This document shows, piece by piece, positions 1-10,500 of a DNA stretch of 64,000 nt. Origin of the DNA: Plasmodium coatneyi (lineage: Eukaryota > Apicomplexa > Aconoidasida > Haemosporida > Plasmodiidae); assembly GCF_001680005.1 (NCBI RefSeq), contig NC_033567.1:3100001-3164000 (forward strand), written 5' to 3'. Under the pieces are notes generated by a model. That model was not told where the DNA came from, did not search any database, and saw only the letters and a program-made list of their open reading frames with translations. How positions within the stretch are numbered: the stretch's first letter is position 1; each line of letters opens with the position of its first letter. Position numbers and translations under genes: made by a program.

Positions 1-2001
1 CTTCGTAACCTCAATGATGGATACAACGTTCTTCCTCTCCACATGATCAAACACTTTGAGCAAAAAATCCAGGGTGACCATTCTCGTGTTATTATTTTTA
101 TCCTTCAGATTCTTCGACAAATCGTCGATAAAAGTATCGATGCTATAAACACAGATAGCCTTAGTCAAACATTCCATACACGCATTGGATACCTGTTTAT
201 TTGAATCCTTCAACTTTGCACACAAAACAAAGGAGAAGGACTTGACAGTGGTGTATATCTCCTTTTCAAATTTCTCAATCAACATGTGAAGTAATTTCAG
301 CGTAGACACCACAACGGGCAGAGCAGACTCATTTTTCAGCAGCTTGTTAATTATGTTTAAAATGGTGCTGATATATGGCGTCTTCTTAATTGAACACTTG
401 GCCTTCATTTTGTCGTATAAAAGATTGATGGCTTCCACTTTAATTTTCCACGGTAGTAAGTTTTCATTGCTCAAGGAGTTGCTACTACTGTTGTTATTGT
501 TGTTGCTATTGTTGACGTTTTTATCGATGCATCCTTCGAGGACTCTTTTTTCCCACTGCTTTGTGCAAATCTCCCTAAAAACGTCTGCCTCTTCAATTAA
601 ATTGTTTACATTATTTGAGAAGGAGTTATCATTCAGGGGATCATTTCCATCTGCAAATTTATGCTGGCCACTGCTACACTGATTCAGTAGGTAGGTACTG
701 ACCCAGTGTTTCGCCCCTGCTCCTCTTTGGTACTCCTCCTTCTGCAATTCCTTCGTTATATAATTCTTCTGCTGACTGTTCAGTTCGTTCAAAATGCAGT
801 TTTGAAATTCTGCGTTTTTTATCTGACTGAGCATTTCAATATAGAGGAGGTAAAAATTCGTTTTGACACTTTTATCCATCATTTCGTTAAATTTGAAGCA
901 GAACTTATTTAGCGTCTTCACACATATGACGGAGGCTCCAAAATTGCTAAGCAGTTTGTGTAACAATTGCAGAACAGATGAAATGACCTTGATCTTAACC
1001 CCCTTAATATTTGACACGGATTTGTTTGCCTTCAAATATATTCCATGCATATGTTCACACAGAATAGTTAATATATTTACGGTTACCTTATCGCTGGAAC
1101 AAAACTCAATTGTCTTGCTCACGATATTGTAACCACTGTCAAAAGACTTGGCGTTGGTTAAAATTTTCTCAATTAACACTTTTTCAATTTTTCCAAAAAT
1201 GGAAAATAATTTATTCTTCACATCGTTCACAAATGAGTTTATTAATTCCTCCTCATTTGGGTACATCTCCTTAAAATTGTAAAAGTGAATTTCCTTCAGT
1301 ACGTTGATATACTCTGCTGTCATTTCGGCGGCTTTTATCTGGCATATTAAATTGTTGTCCCCTAAGTATTTAACAACCTTCTCCTCATCCTTAAAGAGCA
1401 GATTAACCATCTCCATTTTTTCCTTCGTATTATCTTCACCCGTGAAACATTTAATCACTTGGTTGTATCCGTGCATGCGAAATTTTACCTGACTACTGTT
1501 TATTCGTACGGTTAAGTCGATCTTTGATAGATCTTCTGTGTCTTCTTCAGCGCTAGCTATTTTACTTCCTCCCGTTGGGTCATTTGCACTAGCGCTGTTG
1601 GTCGTATTCTCTCTCTTGTCATATGCTCTATTAACATTGCTCTTCCCCTTTTCAAACTCCTCGTCCTTCTCCTCGACCATGGATCCCTTCATTTTATTCG
1701 CGTTCTTTCCCACCACCCCTCCACCTAACGCCCCCTTGGCTAGTTCCCTCTGCAGTAGCTGCTCGAAAATATCACCACTGTTGTTTTCCCCCTCCTCTGC
1801 GTTGAAGTGGCTGTTCAGTGCGCTTTCATCCTGGGGTACTTCTCCGGCTGGCTTGCCACCCCCACGCCCGGGATTTCCACCTTTTGCTGTGCCTTTTCCC
1901 ATCTCCTGCTCCTCTGCCGCGTTCCCCATGTCCCCCCTCAGCGGCCCCGTGCGCCCGTGCACGACGCTCTTCCCTATTCGCAGGAACTTCCTGTTGTCCA
2001 T
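1..2001 (-). CDS. XMAP215/CKAP5-like TOG-domain microtubule protein, N-terminal part (truncated by window start)
   Basis: The minus strand is open from an ATG at 2001 to position 1 with no stop or intron, giving the first 667 residues; the rest lies outside the window. Residues 1 to about 155 are a low-complexity, Gly/Glu/Asn-rich leader. Residues about 160-400 are helical-repeat sequence resembling the first TOG domain of XMAP215/Dis1/CKAP5. This includes a segment like the 'LRKALSEFG' helix (here LLHKLLSNFG), followed by a linker resembling the family's post-TOG1 'NINSVQLKELEEEW' stretch. An Asn-run linker follows near residue 490, and a second TOG-like repeat starts near residue 480 with a conserved Trp-Lys pair (LPWKIKVEAI). 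Known family members bind tubulin, act as microtubule polymerases at plus ends and sit at centrosomes or spindle poles. The family call is by eye; CLASP-type TOG or another HEAT-repeat protein is the alternative. Confidence 0.75.
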   Translation of the reverse strand, partial: MDNRKFLRIGKSVVHGRTGPLRGDMGNAAEEQEMGKGTAKGGNPGRGGGKPAGEVPQDESALNSHFNAEEGENNSGDIFEQLLQRELAKGALGGGVVGKNANKMKGSMVEEKDEEFEKGKSNVNRAYDKRENTTNSASANDPTGGSKIASAEEDTEDLSKIDLTVRINSSQVKFRMHGYNQVIKCFTGEDNTKEKMEMVNLLFKDEEKVVKYLGDNNLICQIKAAEMTAEYINVLKEIHFYNFKEMYPNEEELINSFVNDVKNKLFSIFGKIEKVLIEKILTNAKSFDSGYNIVSKTIEFCSSDKVTVNILTILCEHMHGIYLKANKSVSNIKGVKIKVISSVLQLLHKLLSNFGASVICVKTLNKFCFKFNEMMDKSVKTNFYLLYIEMLSQIKNAEFQNCILNELNSQQKNYITKELQKEEYQRGAGAKHWVSTYLLNQCSSGQHKFADGNDPLNDNSFSNNVNNLIEEADVFREICTKQWEKRVLEGCIDKNVNNSNNNNNSSSNSLSNENLLPWKIKVEAINLLYDKMKAKCSIKKTPYISTILNIINKLLKNESALPVVVSTLKLLHMLIEKFEKEIYTTVKSFSFVLCAKLKDSNKQVSNACMECLTKAICVYSIDTFIDDLSKNLKDKNNNTRMVTLDFLLKVFDHVERKNVVSIIEVTK

Positions 2002-2613
2002 CGTAGGACGTCCTACAGAGGTTCTTCCGAATAGCCGTCTTCCTCGTGTGCGGGTCTTGTGGTGCGTCTGATGAGTGTAGCCTTTGTAATGTCTGTGTCT
2101 CTGTCTACCGGGGATGAGGGGATAGACCGTGCATACAGTCGGTGCCGAATGAGCAGTTCTCGTATGGACGAACGGGAAAAGAAAAAAAGCGAAGGAAGGA
2201 AGGTCAGCCGGAAGGGCTGTTTTCCCCTCGACCAACTGAGGAGGCACTCTCACGCAAACGAGAGACGGTGCGTCATTCCGTGTGCGGATACGTTAATACA
2301 GACATGCATGCGCTCCTTCCTATCCTGACTGGACAGAAAGGCAAAAATGTGAAAGAGAGAAAATGCGTTAAATGGCTAACCGGAGCGGCTAAAATGATAC
2401 GAAATAAAATAAACTTGGAAATAAAAAGGACGCGCCTCCCTCCGTTCCGAAAGTGCGTGCCTCTTTAATTCATTCGTGCCAATTGATTCATTTTTAAATG
2501 CAGAGATGCGGGTGCAGAAAGACAGTCAAGGGATGGGAAAATTGTCCACGTTTGTGTAAAACGCGCACATGCACGCATCTACGCCGCGCTATGGGGAAAA
2601 TTACTTGGTTTAA

Positions 2614-2614
<1 letters not shown>

Positions 2615-2645
<31 letters not shown>
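2615..2645. repeat. Poly(A) tract, 31 nt
   Basis: An uninterrupted run of A on the plus strand in the spacer upstream of the TOG gene. It is typical of Plasmodium intergenic DNA and likely to vary in length. Confidence 0.9.
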
Positions 2646-2648
<3 letters not shown>

Positions 2649-4169
2649 GAAGTGGGGGTAAAAATAACACTTCCCGATAACGTAAAAACAGCGCTTCTTT
2701 ATCTAAGGGTGGTTAATTGCCCCTGTGTGCGTTTCTCCTCTTTCCAGCGAATGCCCCTTACGTGAATTTCGCGAGAGGGACACTGCGAAGCAAATTTTCC
2801 CAGCGTAAACTGGGGATAGGCAAATAATTGGGCATACACAAATGGAACGAATGATCACATGGTACGCGCGAAAAATAAATAGTCACTTGACACACGCGTG
2901 GGCAAGCTGAACACTCGTCCAGCAAATGCATAAACACGAATGGAACGAATGAAACGAATAAAACAAATGGAACGAATGGGACGAGTAGCCACGAAAATGT
3001 AATGGAACAAATGAACATAACATTCGTATGCACGTGGGCATACGAATAAACCATACACTCACGTGTTTTTGTGAGTGCTAGGGAAGAAAATGTCTCTTTA
3101 AAAAAAAGCAAAAAGGGAACACGCATACACTTGTAATTGTATACATATGGATGGGTGCATGCCGTAAATTATTTTACTTAGATCCAAGCGCCATTCGGAA
3201 AAGGTGTAACTCTGCACTTAAGAAAAAAAAAAAAAAAAAAAAAAAAATGATACCTGTCATGACGTCAAGTAAAAAAAAAATTAAAATTAAAAATGTGTCC
3301 TCAAAATGCATTTTTCTTAGGGGACGTAAGAATAAGTAGATTTACTAATTTGCAAATGTGACAGTACGACAATTTTACGACTTGATCTGCTTTTTTCCCT
3401 ACCCGATGATACTTCTGATGAGGCAGTTTACTAATTTGCCAAGTTTTCCTCCCCCTGGGGACATTTCCCGCTCACGCCACCATAGTTTTCGCAACGCACA
3501 CTTTTGAATCTCCTAACGGAAGGGAATTTTTTTTTCTTTAAAGCTACAGATAAGCTGTTGCTTAAAAATTAGAGAAGGGGAAAATGATATAATATTCCTT
3601 TTTTTTATATGCCAAATTATTTTTTTCTGGGGTCGCTTCCTCTTGTGCTTGTCGAAAATTTCCACCTGTTCGTGTCCTCACGAGGGTAAAAACTTCGATA
3701 AAGCTGTGAATAAACGGGGACAGAGCCCTAACCAGGTCGACGTGCGAGGCAACACAAAAGGGAGCAAAAAAGACAAATGCGAAACAATTTCAGGAGCAAC
3801 GAGTTCCAACAGCAGGTCGGCTGTTATAAAAATGGAGACAGCTGAAAGCCATAACAACGTCAGAAGAGTCGTTCGTTTGGAAAAGATGCAATACGTGGAA
3901 AAAAGAACGCGAAAAAAAAAAAATGGGATAAACTGGAAATTTTGATCAACATGTTGTCTAATTAAAAAACACACACTTGGCCATTTTGCCCCAAAGTGAT
4001 GAGCGGCGCGAATGGTGTGAGGGGTTGGGCCAATAAACGAACTCGCAAATTGATTCATCACTGTGTGAGCCAATGTTACAAAGATTATCGCGGTGGCACG
4101 CTGGCACAAAAAAAAAGAAGGGGTTAATCAGATGGGAGTCACAACTTAACTTGTTCAAAGACCAACACC

Positions 4170-4198
4170 AAAAAAAAAAAAAAAAAAAAAAAAAAAAA
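4170..4198. repeat. Poly(A) tract, about 29 nt
   Basis: Plus-strand A homopolymer about 380 bp beyond the stop codon of the SET-domain gene. Length is probably polymorphic. Confidence 0.9.
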
Positions 4199-4575
4199 GC
4201 AAAAAGCAAATGAGATACAATGAATAGGCAAAACGATGGTAGGTTGCCCCCGTAGAAGCATTCAAAATGTAAAAAGACAAAACTGCTAAGGTGATTTGAA
4301 CACGGCGATGATTAATTTTTTTCTTGATTGGTCTGAAGCTGGCGTGGAGAAATTTCCCATCCACATTAAGATAAGGATGGCGCCCTATTAAACCATTTAG
4401 CCGAAGTTATGCGCACATCGCACATGCGAACTGCTGTTAACGTAAGCGTGCAAAATGTGTACCAAGGAAAGGGTGCGTGGGCACACACTGTGATATTGCT
4501 CTTTTCTTCGCCGGGTCCTTACTTCGCCCCATCCGTACTACGTTCCGTTAGGTCCTTTTCCACTTCCCCCGGATT

Positions 4576-7500
4576 TCATATTTTGACGTACTTATACTGG
4601 AACTTCTTCAGACGGAGCTTCTTACTGTTGTATTCCTTCGCGTTGTGCTCGATCATGGCCGACAGAGACATATCCTTGGTGTACTTTACCGATTGTTCCA
4701 TCAGCTTTATGATATCACGGTTTATTTTGTAAAAGGCGATGCTCCTATTTTCAATGGAACACTTTATTTGTTCTCTGTAGCTTTGCTTCATCCAATTTGT
4801 CTTGTAATCATACTTTTGGCAAAATTTGCACAAAACTAGTTCGTTGCTTTTGTAAACCTTGGTGTGCATGCTTCCGCAGATTTGGTGGTAGCTGTTGAAG
4901 CACTTATCACACATGGTAAGGTTGCCGCAGCTCTTGCACTTCCTGCACACCTCGTCGTCCGCGAATCCCTTGTCGATCAGGTTCCACATCTCGTGCTCCG
5001 ATCCGACGACGTTGTTCAGGATGTAGCTATACTGCAGGGGGGGAAAAAAAAAATAAATAAAAATTAATAACAAAATAAAAATATATTAATTATAAAATAA
5101 AAATAAATAACAGGTAATAGATAAAAATATATATATATATATATATTGACAAACAAACGACCATCGCACACGCACCTGCTGAATCCTGCGCAGCTGGCCA
5201 ATCTTTATCAAAGAAGGTAAGAACAAATTGAAGGAGTTTATGATATTCTTCTCCCCGTCGGAAAAGGCCGAAGCGAGGATTTTCCAAAACTCGCCCAGCG
5301 CATTAAACGGCTTGGACTTGAGAGAGGAAAAGTGATCTCTCTCAAAACTGAGGTCATAAAAAATCCAGGTGGAGTAGCATTCCATTAGCCTTAAATTAAA
5401 GAAATTATTTTTGTTGTATTTATATAACGCTTTGGTTCCTACGCCTTCAAGGTGGACGACCCAGTCTTGCATCTTCCCGTGCAGATTGTTGAAATTATCT
5501 ACCGGGTTGAAAATATCATGGTCCGTTATCTCCAATTCGTTCATTTCGTAGTCCGCCTCTTCCTTCTTCTTCAGGGTGTAGTTCATGCATTTGGGAGAGT
5601 TGCACAAGCACTCAAAATTATTAAACACGAAATTATAACTGCAGCAGGTATTGGGGGGTTAGGGAGAGGCAAACGTGAGCAAGCGATGGGAAAAGAAAAT
5701 GTAGGTAACGCAAGTGTGCACACATACGGCAACACACACAAGAGGCAACTCCCATAGGACCTACCTGTAGTTGTATGTAATCTCCTCCCCGGCGGCAATG
5801 TCCCGTAGAGCAAATATTCCAATCCGGTAGAAGCCACGCACAATCCATTTCTGCGAAACGCTGTTTGGAGAACACGAGTGATTCACAAATCTGGAGATGT
5901 TGCCCTTTTTCCTGCTATCAATGTGGACGTCACGATTAATCTGAATTGAGTACCAGTTATACATGTTCGACATTTTGCTTTCCTCCTGGTAGGATAGCAC
6001 CCTTTCCTCAAATTCCTTCCTTCCCAGGACCTCCCCAACGTATTCGCATACGAGCTCGCCGTTCTTTATGTCCCGCTTGCTGAACACTCCGTATCCAGTG
6101 CGTTCCGTCTGTCTGATCTGCGCGGGGTGCAAAAAGTGGTAAACCAATTACGTAGCGTAAAAACAAACAAACAAACAAACAAACAAACAAATCGTACGAC
6201 AATGAGCAGACACGTGAATGCACCCACGCGTGAACGGCTTGCCTACCTCGAGGTCCTTTATCGCGGACTGCCTGAACGGCCGGTTGAAGCACTTCTTGTC
6301 CTGAATCTGTATTGGCAAGTTACACCTGTTCTTGGAGCACTGAATCTTGCTCAGGGAATTGTAACAACTGAAGGGGTCGCACTCTCCCTGGCACAAGCAT
6401 CTATAGTCATCAGATTTACACGACAACAAGTTTTTATTCTGGTCACTGAAATACACATTCTTGGAAATGTATTCAAAATTTAAGTAAATACTGGACTTTT
6501 TTAAAATACTTACATCTATTTTCCATCCATTTTGTGTTTGCCGTAAAAATTCAGTAAATTCCACTTTTCTGTTATTGCACATTCTTCTCTTTCCCTTTCC
6601 AACGACCTCTATCACTTCTCCATTATATTGGTTAACCTGGTTTGATCTGCCCTCCACAGTATGCAATATTTTTGCTGACATATCGTCGGTACTATTTCGT
6701 CCATTCATTCGCCCAACAGAGGATATTCCCCTATTTATTTCTTCATTCAATTGGGTAGTGCCTCCTTTTTTACTGCCCATGGGAGCGGTGGCTTTCCCCT
6801 TCAATTCCCCATTCAAACATCTGCTTTGGTTCATGCACAAAGTTCGGTTATCATCTGCAGACGGTACTGTTACTGTGTTAAGGTCTATTACCCCTTGTGA
6901 GTTATCCTTCACGGTATGGGAACTCTGACCCAGCGGTTCCCCCTGACGCGTTTTTTCTTTAACCGTCGGCCTAATAATGCTGGATGCGTTTTTGAGTTCT
7001 TTGTACAATATATTGAGCAAATCGTTAGAGAACCATTTTATTTTCCCTCCCTCCTTTTTGTTTCTGCCTTGTTGTTCATGCGTGGTGGTTCCATTAGATG
7101 TAATCACATGCACAGCTGTTCCTTCTGCACCTTCATGCTTCTCCCCACTTGCACAGTGATTAGTATTTCCACGAAGCGCGTTCTTCTTTGCCTGCTCATC
7201 CAACACGCATTCTTCTACTTTGTCAGCAGTTCCACCCCGGGTGGCATCATTAGGTTGGCCCACCTTCACCACATTTTTCCTACAACTGGCGGTTATCCCT
7301 TGGTGTGTATTTTCAATCTGGAGTGTAGATGGTTGGGCCCCATTCCTGTGGGTTTGCTTTTCCTCTCCAATTATGCATCCGATGGGCGCTTCAATTGTGG
7401 ATCCATTCTGTAATACACTTTGTGGCACATTTGATGGCACATTCTGTAATACATTTTGTGACCCATTTTGTGGCCCATTTTGGCGACCCCCCTTGCACCC

Positions 7501-10500
7501 CTCTGCGAGCGCCTCCCCTGCGCCGCACATCTTAAAAAGAAAAATGACAAATTTGATAAAGTCCTTCCGAAAAGTACACAAGATGTTTATGTGTTCTTCA
7601 CACTCTTCACTTATCCTGTTTCCATCCATTTCGTTTAAAGCCAACATCGACCTCTCCATGTGTAGAATTCTCCTAACCTTGATCAGCACGTAGTAATTAT
7701 ATTCTGCTTCGCTTTGGAAGTGCTGCCTCGTGTAGAGGTTGTATATCGTCTTGGGGGATAGAAGGTTCTTACATATTTGTTTCATTTTAGAACTACTAAT
7801 ATTTTTCAATGTTCGCGTAGCTAGGGCTTCCTCCTTGGACTGTCTACCCTTCATGTGCACACTTACCCGTTTGCCGCAATTTTGATTCGCTCCCCCCTGC
7901 ACGACGATAGGGTCGAGGGGACGCTTCTCCCCCTTGGCAACGACACTTGGCATACCCTCCCTCTCAGAAGTACCACTACCCACACAGATCCTCTTCGATG
8001 AAGAATTCCCTTCTTGCATTATACTGGGATTCGGATTGCTCTTCGTAAAATCGCTCAAAATGGTTATATCCAAATTGTGGTTTTTCAACATTTCGACGTC
8101 CTCAACATTTGAAGCTTTCCTTTTTCTGTTTTTAAAATTTGCATCGTCCTTTCTGTTGTCATTTCTACCTTCGTGTTCCTTTGCCTGCTCACCGATCGTG
8201 CCGTTTTTCTTCTCCAAATGGGTCATCTCCTTCCCGCTGTGCGCACAAACTACGATTTCGTTCGCTGGCTGCAAATTGCCTTTATAACTTTGGTATGACG
8301 ACAGGGGAATATGAGCATTGTTGGGGGGGACATCATCACCACCTGTTTTTGTTAGACGCTGCTCTTGCATGTGAGGGTTTACCCCCATCGGGGAGATGAC
8401 CACTACGGGGTTGTCCTTGCTGATGCAGTTGGTCGACTGCCACTCTGCGCAAGAATTGCTTATTTTATTTTCATTCCTTAAGTGGAATCCACCTTCCTTT
8501 CCCCCTTCACCGGTTAAGTCAAATATCACTTTTTCCTTTTCCTCCTTCTGGTCCAATTTGGGGGGCACAACACTACTGACAGGAATATGCGCACTTCCGC
8601 TTCTATTATTTTCCCTTTCGACAATCTGCTTAACTTCCTCAGTAATGATAATTCCGTTTTGGATTTGGCCCGGTTTTACCTTCCCTTGCTGCTCTACATT
8701 TTGTGCCTCTTGGTCCTTGCAAGGTGGGGGAGCATTTGCATTGTTTCTTTTTTCAATCTGGTTTAACCCTAGGTGGGTGGGTTCTCCTGCTGGATTCGTA
8801 ACCCTAATAGAGGCAGATGCAACGTTTCCTTTTTCGTCAATAGGTTTGGGTGGCAGCGCTAAAGGATGGGTACCGCTTTGGTTAACAGTTCCATTACCGC
8901 TGCTTGCCTTTTTATGATTATGACCCGTCGTGCAGATAACACTAGTAGGATCCGTAACGGTAACTACGCCCCCAACACAGGGAATGTTTTCATTTTTCGC
9001 ACCTTGGGCAGCTTCCAATGTACCTTTCACCCCATTGGTTAGTTTACCAAACCGACTAAGTATCATTTCCATGTGCTTCTTCTTGTAGTACTCAATATGA
9101 CTCGCGCAAAACATAATTTTTTGCTTAAACGAAATAATGTAATCATTGTTCATGCAATGGAGGTGAACCGACTTGAAGCACTTTAGACATCTGAAGAGAC
9201 AACTGCTTTTCTTACTTTTCACTTTTTCCAAATTGACGATATAGAATTCTTTGCACACGTAGCAGGCATGTAAGGGGCATATGTATTTGCTAAGTTTTAA
9301 ATGTCCAGAGGCGTTTTTGCCCAATTTGTCCACTTTGACTGGTTCCTTGTTTGCCGTTGGGGTAGGATTACTATGAGGCTTATCCATTTCGTTAGTACCA
9401 TCCGGGGTTACACTCTTCACGCATGTTCCATTTGGCTTTTCACTCTTCTGATTCTTATCAATTTTCTTATTCAACGTGGCGTATTTTTTCATTCCACACC
9501 GCTTCTTCTTCCGGTAGTAATTTCGCTTCTTCTTCCAGTTTTTGTCCCCCTGGTTTCCCTTACTTCCCGCTTTCTTCGAAACCAAGTGTGTGCAATAGTA
9601 GTACTTCTTCAAGCAATCGGTGTGCAGTAGCTTCAATTTTTCAACGCACTTACTGTGTAGAAATATATTGCACAGTGGGTAGTAACAGGGGATGAGTCCG
9701 TCATTTGTTGTAATCTCCTTACACAAGGAACAGAAGTTTACGTCGTATAAGCAGAAGAAGCATATAAAATTGTTTCCCTTTGGTTTCACGTGACTCACGC
9801 ACTTCATGTGGAACGTTCTCCCGCACGATACGTTGCACGTGTATAGGTGCTCCTTGGCTTCACTCCTTTTTACCAAATTACTTAAATTAAAAATATTCTG
9901 CTCACAGTAGTCACATACGTGGAAGGCCTTCTCGTCATTCAAGCCGCTTCGACTATACTGCCTATAGCACTTCAGCACGTCCTCATAGTAGCTGTTCATG
10001 AGTTTTCGCAGGTCTTCTTCCTTCATCGGCATGCCTAGCGCTTCGCGGTTCCAGTCGGCACGCTTGTGGACGCTGTGGGGGCCTTTCACCTTCCCCTTCG
10101 CTTTGCTACTTACGCCCGCCTTCTCCACCACGATGGGGTTCTTCAAATTGGTTGGAGCCCCTGCCTTGACGAGACATGCCCCATTCGATACGCCATTCGA
10201 TGGGCCATTCGATGCACCATTTACTGTGCAACCCGCCTCGATGTGCTTCTTACTGCCCTTCCTGCTGACCCCCCAATTGGCATTACTATGGTTTATGCCC
10301 ACAGCGTTACTACCACCGTCGGGCCATACATCCCCTTCATCATTCGTCAAACATATGATGCTCTGAGTTGTCGAATCTTTTCTCTGCGCTGACGCATCAC
10401 CCGTGCCCGTCTTATAATTACCACTACCACTATTACTATTACTACTGCCGACTAGGTGCAGACTAGTATGAGTCTTAGTACTGTACTTGCCTACTTCGGG

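Larger units (their letters stand above)
2002..4575. other. Intergenic region: upstream of the TOG gene and downstream of the SET gene
   Basis: AT-rich DNA with long A-runs (2615-2645, about 3221-3247, 4170-4198). Short open frames exist on both strands, but they start at non-ATG codons or are made of low-complexity translation, so I see no gene. The part next to 2001 should hold the promoter and 5' leader of the TOG gene. The part next to 4576 should hold the 3' UTR of the SET gene. Confidence 0.6.

Noticed and set aside
3643..3945. 100-codon plus-strand frame with a balanced, charged composition
   Set aside because: It starts at TTG. The first in-frame ATG lies far inside, there is no motif, and no clear splice acceptor joins it to an upstream exon. 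A short exon cannot be fully excluded.
3678..4109. 143-codon minus-strand frame with hydrophobic segments
   Set aside because: Begins at TTG, translates a poly(T)-derived Phe run, and overlaps the frame above. No motif is visible.
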